A DNA stretch of 64,000 nt from positions 310,001 through 374,000 of the forward strand of contig WOFQ01000021.1 in the NCBI GenBank assembly GCA_012184525.1, read 5' to 3'. Numbering within the stretch: the stretch's first letter is position 1; every line of letters begins with the position of its first letter. Position numbers and translations under genes: made by a program. The stretch comes from Xenoacremonium recifei (Eukaryota > Ascomycota > Sordariomycetes > Hypocreales > Nectriaceae). Below the pieces are notes generated by a model. It was not told the DNA's origin, made no database searches, and saw only the letters and a program-made list of their open reading frames with translations. Shown piece by piece: positions 9,280 through 22,360 of this stretch.

Positions 9280-12200
9280 TCATTGGTCGTAGGGTGACAT
9301 GTAACCGTCGTCTCCATATGTATAAATCTTCTTCGCTGTCTCCGTGCTCGCAATACTGATGTTGGTGTCTCGTCGCTTAGCCGAAAAGGCAGGAGGGCGC
9401 GGAAGGTTTGAAGGGGGTGGCGCCTGTGTCGACACCCTCTTCTTCTTCTTTGCCATCAGGAGAATCCCGTCGTCGCTGTTGTCGTCGTCTTCCTCATCCT
9501 CCACGGGCCGGGCCACAGGAGTGCTGGTCACCGAGTCTCGGTTGCCGCTGCCACCAAAGTGGAGGGCGAGCGGGCCGCTGGACATGGCCGGAGGGTTCTC
9601 GAACACCTGGTCAATGGGGAAGCCGGTAGTTGGCTCCTTGATCAGTGCCGGGGGCGTCAAAGAATCCGTCGTCTCCAGTAGCGATGGGTTGGCACTGACC
9701 ACGCCGGGCTTGCAGAGCAATTCGGCTTCGAGGTCTGCTGAGACAGAGCTAGCACCGCTCAACAAGGCGGGGAGCGAGTGGTCGGACTGGAATGCCAGCG
9801 ACCGTTCCGAGTGAATCTTGCCCGACGGCATGGTTGAGATCGGGCTGGTCACCTCACTGGGGCTTGTCAGCGGCGTCCCAAAACCTTCCATGGACTCGGT
9901 GCTGGAGGACTTCGTTGTGGTCATGGTTTCGCCCCTGGAGGCTCCCCCCTGCACCCACTCCTCGTCATCCGGAGACGGCGGGTCGGATGCACTGGCTAGC
10001 TCCGGCTGGTCTGCTCGGGCCCTCTCCCGTTCCATCCGGAGGTCCCGGTGTCGATCCAGCGCAGCCTGAGCCCGGGATGCGAAAGAGTCTCGGTTGGCTT
10101 GCGTGCAGGGCCTGGCCGGCACATACTGGTCGTCGTCAGCGCCTGCGACGCGATGTGCCGTCTGCGGCCGCCCTTCGATGGGGCGCTGAGTACGCTCGTG
10201 GATGCTTGGGTCAGACTGGGGCTGGTTGTGCTGGTACGCAGTGTGAACGGTTGGCGATAAGGCGAGTGGGGACGAGAGGACATCATCAGAGATGCCCTTC
10301 CCGAGATCCACCGACCGCATGGGCCGGGAATGCTTCGAAGGGCCATGGATGCTTCCAGGCACAACGGCGGCCGTCACCCCCACCTTTGCCGACGCCCGCT
10401 TATCAGAGCTGGCGAAGAGACCGCGGTCGACAGATCGTGATCTAGTGCTCTCGTCTGTCGACTCCATGTCGCGGGCCCGTCGGATGGTTTCGGTTCCAGA
10501 GTCCTGACCATCGTTCTGGGCCTCGAAGTAAGGTGTGGTCGGGGTAGTCTGAGACACAGGTGAAGATGGCGCGAGATGGAGGAAGTTGTGCGTCAGCCTC
10601 CCATGACTGTGCGCGTGCCTGTGGAAGGGCCAGAGAGAAGATGAGCTTGACTTCTCCGAATCCATCCCGTGATGACCGCCATGGTGGCCGTGGCTGTGGT
10701 GATGGCTCGTCTCTTCGCTCTGGCTGTGCGCGTGGCCTCTCGACGGCTCAGCTGATGGCAAGACGGTGGCTAGAGGATCGTAGGCTACCGTCTCTGCCGC
10801 GGGGCTTGCAGTCTGGCTGACGGCGAGGGGATGCTCGGTGGCTGGGCTAGAGTCTCGCATAGCATTGGCGAAGTAATCGTCGGTGCGGATGCTTTTCCTA
10901 CGCTCGTTACGAAAGTTCGTTTGAGCAGGGGGAGGGACATTGTTGTACATGCTGTCTCCAGCAGAGCTTGCAGCGCTGCTCGTCGCCCGACGGCGAGACT
11001 TGCTATCGCTCCGTTCCACCAGAGGGTGCATCACCTTGCCGACAGCTTTCTTTACCACAGAGCGCGCTCGTTCAAGGAAGGTCAACGGCACAACGGCAGC
11101 CGACATATCGCGCTCGTCGACCTGGATTCTGCGGCCTGATGACGGTCTAGCTGGATCAGTATCGTCAAGCCAACCAACAACATTCGGAATGCCTTGCACA
11201 ACCCAGGGATGTCGCTTGATGTCTCTCAAACGAATGCGCTTCTCGGGGTTCTTGGTGAGCATCTGACGAAGTAAATCACAGAGCAGGTTATCGACGTCTT
11301 CATATTCAAGGTCGTTGTCGTCACGGTAGTCTGGGTGGGTGTTGCGTCGTTTGTAGAGTGAGGTTCCGGCAGGGGAGGTAAGCGGGTCAACTGGCTTGAG
11401 TCGGCGCCGAGGGATGTAGACCTCCTCAGTGGCAATCTTCCTGAACATTTGGAATTCATCCTCGGCGAGGAAGGGGATTCGAGCGTAGATCAGGCAATAC
11501 AGTGTGACGCCCAGAGACCACACGTCGATCTGCTCGGAGACCTTGGGTTGTTCTTGGTCGAGATCCGTGTAGCAAAGCTCAGGAGCGAAGAAAGCTGGTG
11601 TGCCAACAGTCTTGGCCAACTCGAGATCGTCGTCGAAGTCCTTAGCTTCAGACTCGGAGACCGTGTCATCCAGCTCACCATCGCGGATAGGTCGACCAAA
11701 GTACGAGACGCCAAAATCCGATATCTTGACGCGGTGATCCTTGGTCCAGAGCAAGTTGGCAGGTTTGATATCTCGATGGACAACACCCTGGTAGTGTAGG
11801 TATTCCAGACCCAGGACGGTGTCCCGGAAAGTGGACCTCGCGTGGTCGAAGGAGAAGCAGGGCACATAAGAGAAGTCATCCGCGAACGCATCATGCTGTG
11901 GGTTGAAGTCGATCGACGACATGTGGGAGATGATCGAGTCGGCCGTGCTAGGAGACCGGCCACGGAAACCTTCCTCAACGTAGGCCCCGTACATGGTTCC
12001 GTCCAGCGCAACGCTCGAGCCAGGGTTGGAGTGAAGAGCCCCAGGAGTCTCCATGTCATCTTCCCAGTACATTTCGTCGTAGTCCTCAGACGCCTGCAGG
12101 GATGAGAGATTAGACGGAGTTCGAGAGGGCGCCCTGGAGTCGGTGCGGGTGGTCTGGCGGGAAGCTGGTCGAGAAGGCGGACCATCGTAAACGGCGAAAT

Positions 12201-13381
12201 CTTCGCGCGAGGAGATGCGAGATCCGCTGCCCAAGCTGCTGCTGGGCTCATCCGCGGCACCATGCTCCACGCTCCAGTAGTCGGTTTGGGTGTTGTGTGT
12301 CTGAGCCTGAGCCATCTTGGCGCGCTTCATGTGCTTGAGAGCCACACGTCGCTCGAGCATCTGTTCGTATCTGACCTCCTCGGGGCTGGGAAGTTCGCCA
12401 CGCATTTCACGCTCAATGCGTCTCCGCTCGAATTGTGCGATGTGAGGAAGGCCCTTCTTGCGCCAAACAACCTCGCCTAATTCCACATGCTCAAGGACCA
12501 TGTAGATCTTCTTGAGCTCGGGGTCGTCGATGACCTCGAGCAACGCAACGACATTTGGATGTCGGATTTTCTTCAGGATAGCAATTTCCTTCTTGGTCTT
12601 GTCCTGGGGAGACATTGCAGTGACCTTGCCGAGACGTCGCTTCTTTGAAAACCGAGGGATAATCTTGATGGCCACGTTGTCGCCGGTCTCAAGGTTCCGG
12701 GCGAGTTTGACCTTGCCGTGCATGCCACGGCCGATCTCTTCGATTACTTCATACTGGTTGATCAACTTGCGACCAGTAATATTATCCGAGTCGATGAGAG
12801 CCTTGTGTGTCCTGTGATTGGCAAATGGATCAGTGGTCTGACGAGAAAAAAAAAATTCCCCACGAAAGATGTCTCTTGTCTCCCCGCTATGCGCCCGTGT
12901 AACCGCCACTTGATAACAGTGCCGGTAGATACAGGGAGAGGGAAAGAGTGTTAAAGCAGCATTGGGGTTGTACTCACTCTCGAACTTTGTGCATCTGCAG
13001 TGGGTGCAAGAAAGGACTCCCCATCAAAGTCGAAGGGGTATTGCTCTCTGAGACCGAGGTTGTCGGAAACGCGAGGTTCTGTCGCGAGCCAGAGGGGCTG
13101 AAAAGCCCCGGCGAAGACATGGGTGTGCTGTTGGCGGTCCTCAGAGGCATGGATGCCGAAGGTGGGATGTGAGCATGCAGCTGTTGCGGCTGCTGCTGGG
13201 CAGGGCGGCTCGTCGACGCGAGGGAGGAGGACGAGGGTTGCTGCGAGAGCGACTTGTTGTGCTGTCGGTGGTGGTGCGCGTGGTGATGGTGGTGGTGGTG
13301 CATGTTCTGGGGATGCTGTGAGGGATCCATGATGGGCGGATTCGGGGCGGCGACGGTCGACTCGACATGCTGGAAGGACAT
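9280..13381 (-). CDS. CaMKK/Sak1-Ssp1-type serine/threonine protein kinase
   Basis: Exon 1 is 12978-13381, the intron 12812-12977, exon 2 9280-12811; 1311 residues. Exon 1 is low-complexity with a His run (about residues 27-37) and Gln/Ser tracts. The kinase domain runs from about residue 155 to 672: glycine loop GRGMHG (162-167), VAIK lysine 184, HRDIKPANLL (His 480), DFG at 500-502, activation segment TVGTPAFFAPELC, and DVWSLGVTLY. Between the hinge and the HRD motif sits an insert of about 200 mostly Ser/Arg/Glu-rich residues. The pairing of INQYEVIEEIGRG with that activation segment is typical of kinases upstream of AMPK/Snf1 (yeast Sak1/Tos3/Elm1, fission yeast Ssp1). The C-terminal 640 residues are disordered, with a His-rich patch. 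Expected role: phosphorylation of Snf1/AMPK in nutrient and stress signalling; the precise orthologue is inferred. Confidence 0.9.
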
Positions 13382-16300
13382 GTGCGGGCTCGCAAGAGGC
13401 GGGCCAGACTCAGGCTGGAGAGGAACGTCACAAACAGCTTGTGACGGGGGTTCTATAGAGCCATTGTCGTCGCGGACAGTATCTCGAGCGTGTAGAATCG
13501 AAGTCGGAGGAAATGAGAACGGAACGGTCGCCTGCGCAAGATATGGACGGGCCGAGTCGAGGTGGGCGGCGAGAAAAAGGACAAAAGAGCAGCAGGCGGT
13601 GACCGGAGACCGCGAGGAATGAGATGAAGTTTAAGAAGAGAGTGGAGCAGAGGAATCCGGAGGTCGCTGAGGCGCTGGTAAGTAGTCGAGACAAGCAGAG
13701 AGCGTGAGGTGGTGGTGGTGAAGAGGGAGACGAGTGTTTTTCTGGATTCGGCTGGCGGGCGCTGGTACGGCGATTTGGACGGGATGGGATGGGAAAGAAC
13801 GGGGCGAAGAGTTCATCGGGGCGGCGGGCCCAGACCAGGGCGGTACGTACCTCGGACACCCCTGTTGGTACGGGCAGGTATCCTTCGCACTGAGACTCAG
13901 GCTGGGCAGGCTGGCTGGCTCAGGCTAAGACTCACTCAGACTCGCAGCTCGAGGACGGCGGTGGCGGGCCCCAAGAAGGTTGGAAGTCAAGTCAAGCCCA
14001 CCAACTGACGAATCCACTGAGGGGCCATTCTCGCAGACTGGCCGCCGCTCTCAATCAAGGCCCTGTCCAGCCCGGCGCATGGCTGGCTGGCGAGAGTCAA
14101 CTCAACCAAAAGCGACAGCGGCCCTAGCGAGACGCCCCCCGGCCAGCAGCAGACGGAGATGGAGGGGAGGGGAGGGCAGCGCAAGGACTCATCAAGGAGG
14201 GGAGCCCCAGCAAGGGCCCCCAGCAAGAACCAGCCAGGCCTGAAGTGCCCACCACCATCGACTCGCCCGCAACGCCTGCTAGCCCCAGTGGTACCTTGCA
14301 GTACGGCACGTACAGTGCGATAGCACCGTGTCTGTCTCGACTCCTGGTCGTCTGTCCATTGTGGCCTTCCGGTGACGTCCTCAAGATACGATGGGGAAAG
14401 CGACGGTGACGGGGCACTCGGCCAAGGCGAGTGCCGGAGAGCACCTTCCGCGACTTCGGCACGTCAAACGGAAGGCACGAGGGAGGCTGTGAAAAGATGC
14501 GCATGTTGACGTCAGCAGCAGCAACAAGCTCTATCGCAAATTCTGGTTTGCTGGGTCCAGGAGGCAGGCAGCCTTCCCCATCCATCCTCATCTGTCAAAA
14601 CTGCAAGCAACCGCCGAATCTCAACGGACAGCCAAAATGCATCTTGGATCACGGCCTCAACAACGAGCGAGGGAGGGAGGGCGCTCAACACCAACAAGTG
14701 CCACGCACTGTGCTCAGCTAGCCGTGCCTTGGCGATGCGCGATTCGAGCAACGACGATAAGCGGAGCCCCTGTCGAGCATCCAGTGGCCGCATGGCGTCT
14801 TATCGCAGCGTTGCAGTGAGACCAAGCAGCGAGGGGAGGGGCGATAATGGGCGAATGGAGGGATGCATGCGAGATCCACTTGACTTGCATTTTGATTCTG
14901 ATTTTTTTTTTTTGTTTTTTTCCTTCGACCGCGGTCCCCTGCTCGCCTCTCACTGGCTCACCAAAATCGCTCCCGTTGTTGGGTTTGGTGGCTTCTTTGG
15001 CTTGGCTGATCTGCGCTTTCGTCTGCGGCGCGCCAGCACTAACCCTGACTAGTCCCAGGTCCTGAGGCATGGGCCAGCATGGAGGAGAGGGAGAAGGGAA
15101 AACGCAGTGGGCAGGAAAAAGCAAGCAGGGAACGACAACGATACCGTCATCACTCCCGGATCAGTGCCCGCCGCATCGGAGGCTTGACGCCGTATCAAAG
15201 CTTCAACGTCCGCAGGAATGAGAGCTGAGCTGAGCTCCATGTCAACAACTGGTACTGGATCTCTGGAAGCGCCAACCAAGTCTTTCGATTGAGTTGAGGT
15301 AAAAAAGAAAACCTCGCCAGATCTGCTTCCGATCCTCGTCTACCTATCGTCTCGTCGCTGTCGCACGGCCCGGCCAGTGGCCCCATGGCAATTCCAGAAC
15401 GTGGTCTGAGATGGACTGACAGTTGAGATGCAAACTGTTGAACGCGTGTTGACGGCATGGCAATTGAATCATGGCCGTGCACTGGAAACAGTCCTTCCAA
15501 CTCCGTCGACAGCAGCCCAGCTGAACGGGACACGCGATTGAGACGTTCTGAAACTCTCCCTTCGGGTTTCCCAGAAGAACATGCTCGCCGGCTAGCTCCA
15601 ATCCGGAGTTGGCTTTTCGCTTCTGCGTATGCACAAGCACAAGAGCTGCGTCCGGATCCCAGCCCGCCCGGTCTCGCTCTCTCCGCCACCGAAACCCAAT
15701 CCCAATCCCCAACTAGGATAGAGGCGCCATGGCGATTTGGACTATCGACCACGGCAAGCAAGCCACCGCCTTGAGGCTGCATTGTCTCTGCCACAGGTCT
15801 CAGTTCTCAGCCTGCAACTGCACAAGCGCCAACAGAGACACGGCACAAAAAGCAAATCCCCCAAGTAAGGCATGCAAAAGGACTCGACCTCGACCGACGC
15901 CACCGGCAAAATGCGCCCAGCAACTACATGTGCATGCGTGCGCTGAGGCAGCTAGCTAGCATCATGTACGTGCCGTCCTAAGATTATTTGCGCCAGGGCG
16001 GGGAGGCTTGAGCTTGCGACCAACAGGCGAGACATTTCACGCTCACAAGAGCGAGGATGAGAGGAGAGACGCGATAAGACCCGAAGCATGCCCATCGTAT
16101 GTTGGGCCGGGGCCTCTTGTGGTAGACGGCATGCGGGACAGGTAGGATGTGCCCTGTCTCAGCCTGCACACCCTCACCTCCTGCTCTCAGGTTTGGCTGA
16201 ATGTTGTGAACCCTAAAACGGCCAAGACACATTTGCCTTGCCATGGCGAGGGAAGCCCAACCGACAAGGCCTGTTCAGTATGCGTCTCTGTTGCTCCGGC

Positions 16301-19300
16301 TCAGACCGGGGGGTTCAGAGACGGTGTTTCTGCTAGACCAGATCATACGAGATCACGCCCTCTGACAACCGGCATCACGATAAGCATGCCCCTTCTGGGC
16401 TTCCCCAGATACTCATTGGACAATGGCCAATATCCATCACAAACCGCCCTGACCCCAGATTCTCAACGACTGGTTGGGCTGGCTGTCTCTTCTGTAGGGG
16501 CTGCCCAACCGACCACGACCACGCCTGAATGGAGTCGACTGGCGGCAAACTCCCCAACTTTTTGCCTTTGGCTCCTCGCCTCCCCCAGCTTCGGCGGCGC
16601 GTGTGTTTGGGTAGCACCGCAGCGATCGCACGGGAAAGCTGTCATCGCCCGGGCTGCTTGCTGGGCGGGCGATAAGTTGCCGCGTGTTAGCTGACGAGCA
16701 GACGAGCCTTATTTGCCGGGACCGGCTCGGAGGACGGGCGGAGAACCGAAGAGCGGGACCGAGGGGTTCGCTTTGACTCTGCTCGTGTCCGTTTCTTGGG
16801 TCCATCTCGATCGTTAGTCTGGCTATGCCGCCAGGAACTGCGTTGAGCTTGTGGAGATACGGACATCGTTGCCGCTCTCGTGGACTTTCTACGGAGTATC
16901 TGCCACGCTGCGAGAAGCTACCGGCGCATACCAAGGTTCACCGTCGACGGAAACACTGTCCTGCGGATACACGTCGAGACAATTGCAGATAGATCCATCG
17001 CCACGAGCCCGACCCCGGCAGAGAGAGTCTCCAAAATTGACGCCACTCCTGCAGGATGAGGGGCTGGGATTGGCAGGTCCGTTCGTCAGAATGCCTACCT
17101 ATTATTGTTCATGTTTGACCGACGACACGGACTTCAAGGGTTCTCAACTATGTACAGCTTCAACAGGAACTTCGGCACAGTTTCTCAACAAAAGCCTCTC
17201 CCATAAACCTGCTTCCAATCAGTTGAGGTCGCACACGTTACTTCCCGGTCACGCAACTCCAGCCAATCCCAACCGCCAAATCCTGTCATAACTCACGCAC
17301 CACAAGCCAGCCTCGCCGCATGTTAAGTCCTTGCTGCAGTCTTCAACTAACAGAGCGCCAAGCTTGCCCATTCGGGCCCTTTCAGCGAGTGCAGGCGCAA
17401 CTCCGCAGGAGTCGGCAGTGTCTGATGCTCTGTGCTTCAAACCCAGACCACTCGCTCCCTTGACCTGCTGCAGCAACCCCAGCTCCCCTGGTCGTCGAGG
17501 ATCCGTCTTCCCATATGGGACTACGGTGCTGGAGTACATGCAATACCATTCGCCCGCTGCCGGAGCAACTGCGGGCGGCGGGCTTTTGGGCCAGAAGGAC
17601 GGACGAGGCCATCGCCATCATCGGCTGTCCGTCCGTCCACTCCACCACTCCCGCACCTGGGTCCAACTCCGCCTGCGATGATACCGTAGGCTTTTTGCGC
17701 AATGTACAGTACGGAGCACTGAGAGGTCTGGGCAGGTTTCAATGGCACCTTGCCGGCTGATTACATGCGGTGCACCCTCGGCTCGTCACAGCATCAGCAT
17801 CAGCATCAGCATCAGCAGAATCAGCACCAGCGCCATCGCCTGCCAGGGCCCTCTGGATCGAGACCTCATCTGCTGCAACCCCTCCCCGGAAGTTTTCAGT
17901 CGGTCTGTGTGAGAAGCTCCAGACCAATCCTATCACATGATCCCTGTCCTGCATGGCCTTGCTTTGCCTCTCCTCTGCGTCACCTCTGCCTGCCCCGGAC
18001 GACAGACCATTGAAGGCGCTATACTGCATTGTCGTCTTATCACACTCGATGTTCTCTCATCAGCGAGTCCGGCTGGTACCAAATCAGGAACCCTGACAAC
18101 CCTCCAACCCTCGTCACAGGCTATCGAAGAATCCAGACGAGATACAGACGTGCATGCAGCCAACCACCAGTCAAAGCGTCGCCGTCCAACCGCGCAGTAG
18201 TGTGCCCGCTGGGCGAAGCTACTCGACGACGATGGCTTCCTCTCCCCTCGTCTCCTCCTTGCTAGCTAGCAGTGGGGACGCCGACTAGTCCCCATCGCTG
18301 CCCGCATCCATCATCCATGTCAGCACCGCCGCCCAAGTCCAAGACGCAGAGAGGATGATGTCCGTGCATCAACGAGAGACCCCTGCTGCCTCGTTGCTGT
18401 TCAGGTTGCAGCCGCTCCCCGATCGGCCAGGCCACGGACCAACTCTTGTTCGCTGTCTGTGTGTCGGCGATCGTCATCAGTTAGAGAGGGCGAAGATCAT
18501 GACGGACTGCCGACGTACTCATCTATTCAAAATCTCATGATTCCACGGCGACATCTCGACGGCACTGCAACCCCGTCGGCCTGGGGCCAAGCAGACGCAA
18601 GCAGGCATGTAGATAGACGGAGACGCAGAGATCATGCTTCGGCAACGCATCGCACGCTGCCCCGTGGTCTCGCTCGACTCGTTCCACGGGCCCATCATCT
18701 CCACCGGCCAGCGGCAGCGCACTTCAGTTCCTGCATCCCAACGTGGCGACAGCTCAGTGAATCCCCTTGTTGACGTCGAAGCCCGAAGCCAACAGCGGCC
18801 TAAGTCGAGGCCTCAACTAGCGGGCTGTCGCCCACTTGCCTGCAGCCGTGCTACTGCGACAGTCTGCGCTGCACTGGTGCCAACCAATAGTGCAACTGGA
18901 GTTGATGCCCATGCGGCTGAACGTGGTAGGCTACTCGCTGCTGCTCCCTGCGAAAACTGCCACAGTACCCTCTAGTGCATGATCAACCAACCGTGCTTGA
19001 AGGAAGTCTTCATTTGCCCGCGAGTGAAGATTGGTGCGACGGGGCGCCGTCCGAATAGCATCGGATCCCCGGCCAGAGTGCGTCTTAGTTCCCGCCATAA
19101 GCGACGGGAGTCAGTCCGGGCGACGATACAGTAACGCAAAACGGACCAGATAGCGTTTTGTGAAGTAACAGTACGTATGCATCAGTCTTACCTCGTCCTC
19201 GTCAACATCACGACTCGTGAAGCTCCGTTACGGTTATGATGCGCACATGTAGGGGAGCGGGAGACGACTCCGATCGCGTGCATGCAGGCTACCTTGCCTC

Positions 19301-22300
19301 GCCTTACCTTACAGGTGCCGACAAGAGCTGATCTCTCTGGTGACGTGAAAGTACAGTAGCGAGACAGCATGCATATCCGCGCATTCGGGAATGGAAACCT
19401 GTCAGCGGGCCAGAAAGACCAGTCCAGAAACCTGGCTCGCAAATGGCAGACGAGGGTGGCTTGCGCGATGGACGCAGGGTCTCGGTAGGCGACGGGACAT
19501 TTCGACCAGAGTTTCACCAGCATGTGCAAGAGACATCATCATTCCCCCCGGCGGGTGACGGCCAGCACACACGGACTTCGGGCCCGTTATCGTCGAGGCC
19601 GAGTCAGGTCTCGTCTCGCCTCCAGGATGACATCCCCTTGCATGCGTGTAAGTCGACGCGAGGGTCCTCTGCTGCATTGCATGGACAATGCTGCAGGGAA
19701 TCCCGTCAACGTGTTCAAGGGTCTGGAAATCACTCACAGGATTCCCTGGTGCACATGCGAGCCCAATCCGCGTGAATACGTACTGGCCATTCAACCATAC
19801 AGTCACGGTACAGTCCCGAGCAGCCATCTCAAGTACCGCGTCGTACCGCATGTCATCCTGGGACCCTCAAATCTACGCCCCCGGAGGACATGCTCCTCCC
19901 CCAAAGCAACGCAAGAGTCATGAACTTGGGCGTGCTGGAAGCGGGAGTTGCGCCTGTCGATCCCTGGCGGCCCCGTCCCCCCGACTGTGCTTTTGCTTTT
20001 TATGTTTTGTTGGTGACAGCCCAACAAGATCTTTTCTCAGCTGGCAGGGTTTCAGGCTCAGCTCCAAGGATTGCACCTCAGCTACAAGGATGATGATCGA
20101 TTCGGATACGTAACAAAGATCCGGGAAAAGGAAATAGGAGAGGCAAAAGCAAGCAGCGTGCGACGGCGGCTTGCGACGGAAACAAGCGACTCAGTCTCTC
20201 CCCCCCCATCGAAATCCGGGGTCGTCGAGCGAGAAATGCGGAGAAGAGCCACCATCACCTCGACACTAATTCCAGTGCAACACCATGGCGAGGCCTGTCG
20301 AGTCACCCACCAACAGGAGAGAGGCTGGCTGGCTGATCAGGGAAGCAGGTCGCCCGAAAAGGACACCTCGCCAATGAGACGGGCCTGCACGGTGAGCACC
20401 CAACAGGAAGTGCTGCGGCACGGTGAAGGGTGAGGGGGTCCTCTGACCACCGAGAACACACACAAAGGCCGGCATCTTACTGGATGACCCGGTCTACAGG
20501 GGGGAGAGTTCCTGCACATCATTCTGGCGCGCCTTGCGTTGGGCCGTCCGGATCGGGGCGCGACTATTGGCCCTGTGATGGTGTTGAGCGTCGAGAAGAG
20601 GCTGGCTGAGGACTGCGGCGTGGTGATGCGGCTTACCCTGGAACCCATTGCTTTTTGCTGATCCGTCCCCATTCTTGCAGCGTTCATGAAGCAGCCCGTC
20701 CGTGTTTTTTTGCTCATCCCGCCGGTTCCGAGACAAGGACCTCTCGCGGCTTTCGCGGGCCAGCCTTGTCAGGAGACTGACCGCTGAGGAATCTTTCCCG
20801 CCACTTGCACATTGACAATCAGGGTATGATACGGCATCTCTGTGCATGTCTCACTCGGCCTCCCTCCCATTCCCTGCCTTGCCTGGCCTTGCCATGCCTT
20901 GCCGGCAGACCTCGTAACCGCGCCTCAGCCTGTCTCAGTCGACACACCCTCGCCAGCCAATACGATGCCGCCCAACCCTCTGCGATAAAGGAGAGGGGGT
21001 CGCAGCCTGGTCTGCTGACGAGCCATGTGACTTCGCGGCGAGCTATTGATCGGACGAGTCCGGGACGGTGTGTCAGCCACTGAGGCTCTACCAAGAACTC
21101 ATGTCAGCTGGAGCAGGGGATAGAGAAAAACAGGCCTGCTTGCAGATCGGCGGAGGTGTAGCAGCCGTGTAGTAAGATGCCGGGATCCGTGCCCGGGTGG
21201 TAAGCAGCAGCCCCTTTTCCCTCGAAAAATCAAGCAACGGTGAACGCAGACTTGGTAATGTCGGTGTGATGGGGATGTGATTGTTGAGGGAGGGTAGCGA
21301 TGGACTTGTTTCGTTCTTGGCCTTGCAAGGATGCGAGACACCGCCGTTGTGACATGTGAAGGCCGGCGTCGTTACGAGGCTGGCTATCCTCAGGTCTGAG
21401 TCCTGAGGGACAATCTGTCCTATTCGATGCCGGGTTTCCCGACTCTCTTGGCAAAGATATTCTAGGATATGGACGATGAGTCTGGTTGCCTAGTTGCTGT
21501 GCGTGATGGGTGATCCAGGCGGTAAAATTTTGCGCAGATTGGGCAGCTCTGCCTTGTAGGACTAACTGAAGTACACGGTGGCAAGGCTGCCAGGAATGGG
21601 GGAGCCAAGAAACGTGCCTCAATAACAATATGCTCATTGGCATTGGGTACGTTGAGGTTCAAAGCTGATAACAAGACCCCGACTGCATTGGCTGTGTGGT
21701 TTATTTTTTCACCAGCCTGCAGATAACATCGGTTGCCTCACTTTTCATCGGTTTGGCCTAGATTTTCAAGGGGTAAGTTGCAGGGAACCGACTCAAAAAA
21801 ACGCTGCCGGGTAGGCATCATGGCCGAATAGATCGTCATTGTATCTACAATAAATACACTTGAACCAGGACTCTGTTTATCCTTCTTCCCAAGAGGACCT
21901 TGGAGTCCAATGAAGAGCTAATTCTCAATATTTATATAACGTACAGATGCCTGTTTTCCCCTAAATAGATACATATTGAGGTTTATGCAAGCCACATCAG
22001 ACAAGGCTGTGGTGAGGAATATGGCACTTGATTGGCCTTGAAGTAATAACAAATTCTGCTATGTTAGAAGGTCGAGAGGTCTTTTCCTTGACGCAGCTAG
22101 CACCGAGAAAATATGAAGACAAATGACGTGTGCCGAATATCGTGAAAATGCGTAAAGTTTTCAGCTTGACGAAGGCGAGGGAGGTTGACATCTCGACAGC
22201 AACACGTTTTAGAATATGAGAATCCAGCATTGAATCAATAGATAGAAGTCTTGGATTATAACCAAGATCTGGTAATGTTACATGTATAGTCTAGATGTAC

Positions 22301-22360
22301 ATAAGCAAGTGTTGGTACAAACAGGCTGAGTATGCTGACACTTCATCCTAAAGCAAGGGG
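13382..22360. other. Gene-poor region of about 9 kb
   Basis: No frame here has a recognisable domain, credible splice-linked neighbours or the codon texture of the flanking genes. The longest open frames (about 150-200 codons, for example near 15195-15794 and 16149-16694) are open on several frames at once, as expected by chance in GC-rich DNA. The first kilobase upstream of 13381 is probably the 5' leader and promoter of the kinase. A T-rich tract lies at 14902-14921, a CAGCAT microsatellite at 17789-17818, and TACGGAGTA at 16890-16898. From about 21.65 kb the base composition becomes visibly more AT-rich toward the lipoate-ligase 3' end. Non-coding RNA or short secreted-protein genes cannot be excluded. 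Confidence 0.45.
17789..17818. repeat. CAGCAT microsatellite
   Basis: Five near-perfect consecutive units (four CAGCAT plus CAGCAG) in non-coding sequence. It is followed by further CAGAATCAGCACCAGC-type units, so the array decays gradually. Confidence 0.9.

Noticed and set aside
15195..15794. 199-codon open frame in the gene-poor region
   Set aside because: Overlapped by other open frames on both strands, no family resemblance, Arg/Ser-rich composition; best explained as chance in GC-rich DNA.
16149..16694. 181-codon open frame in the gene-poor region
   Set aside because: No domain or signal-peptide logic; the opposite strand is also open over most of it.
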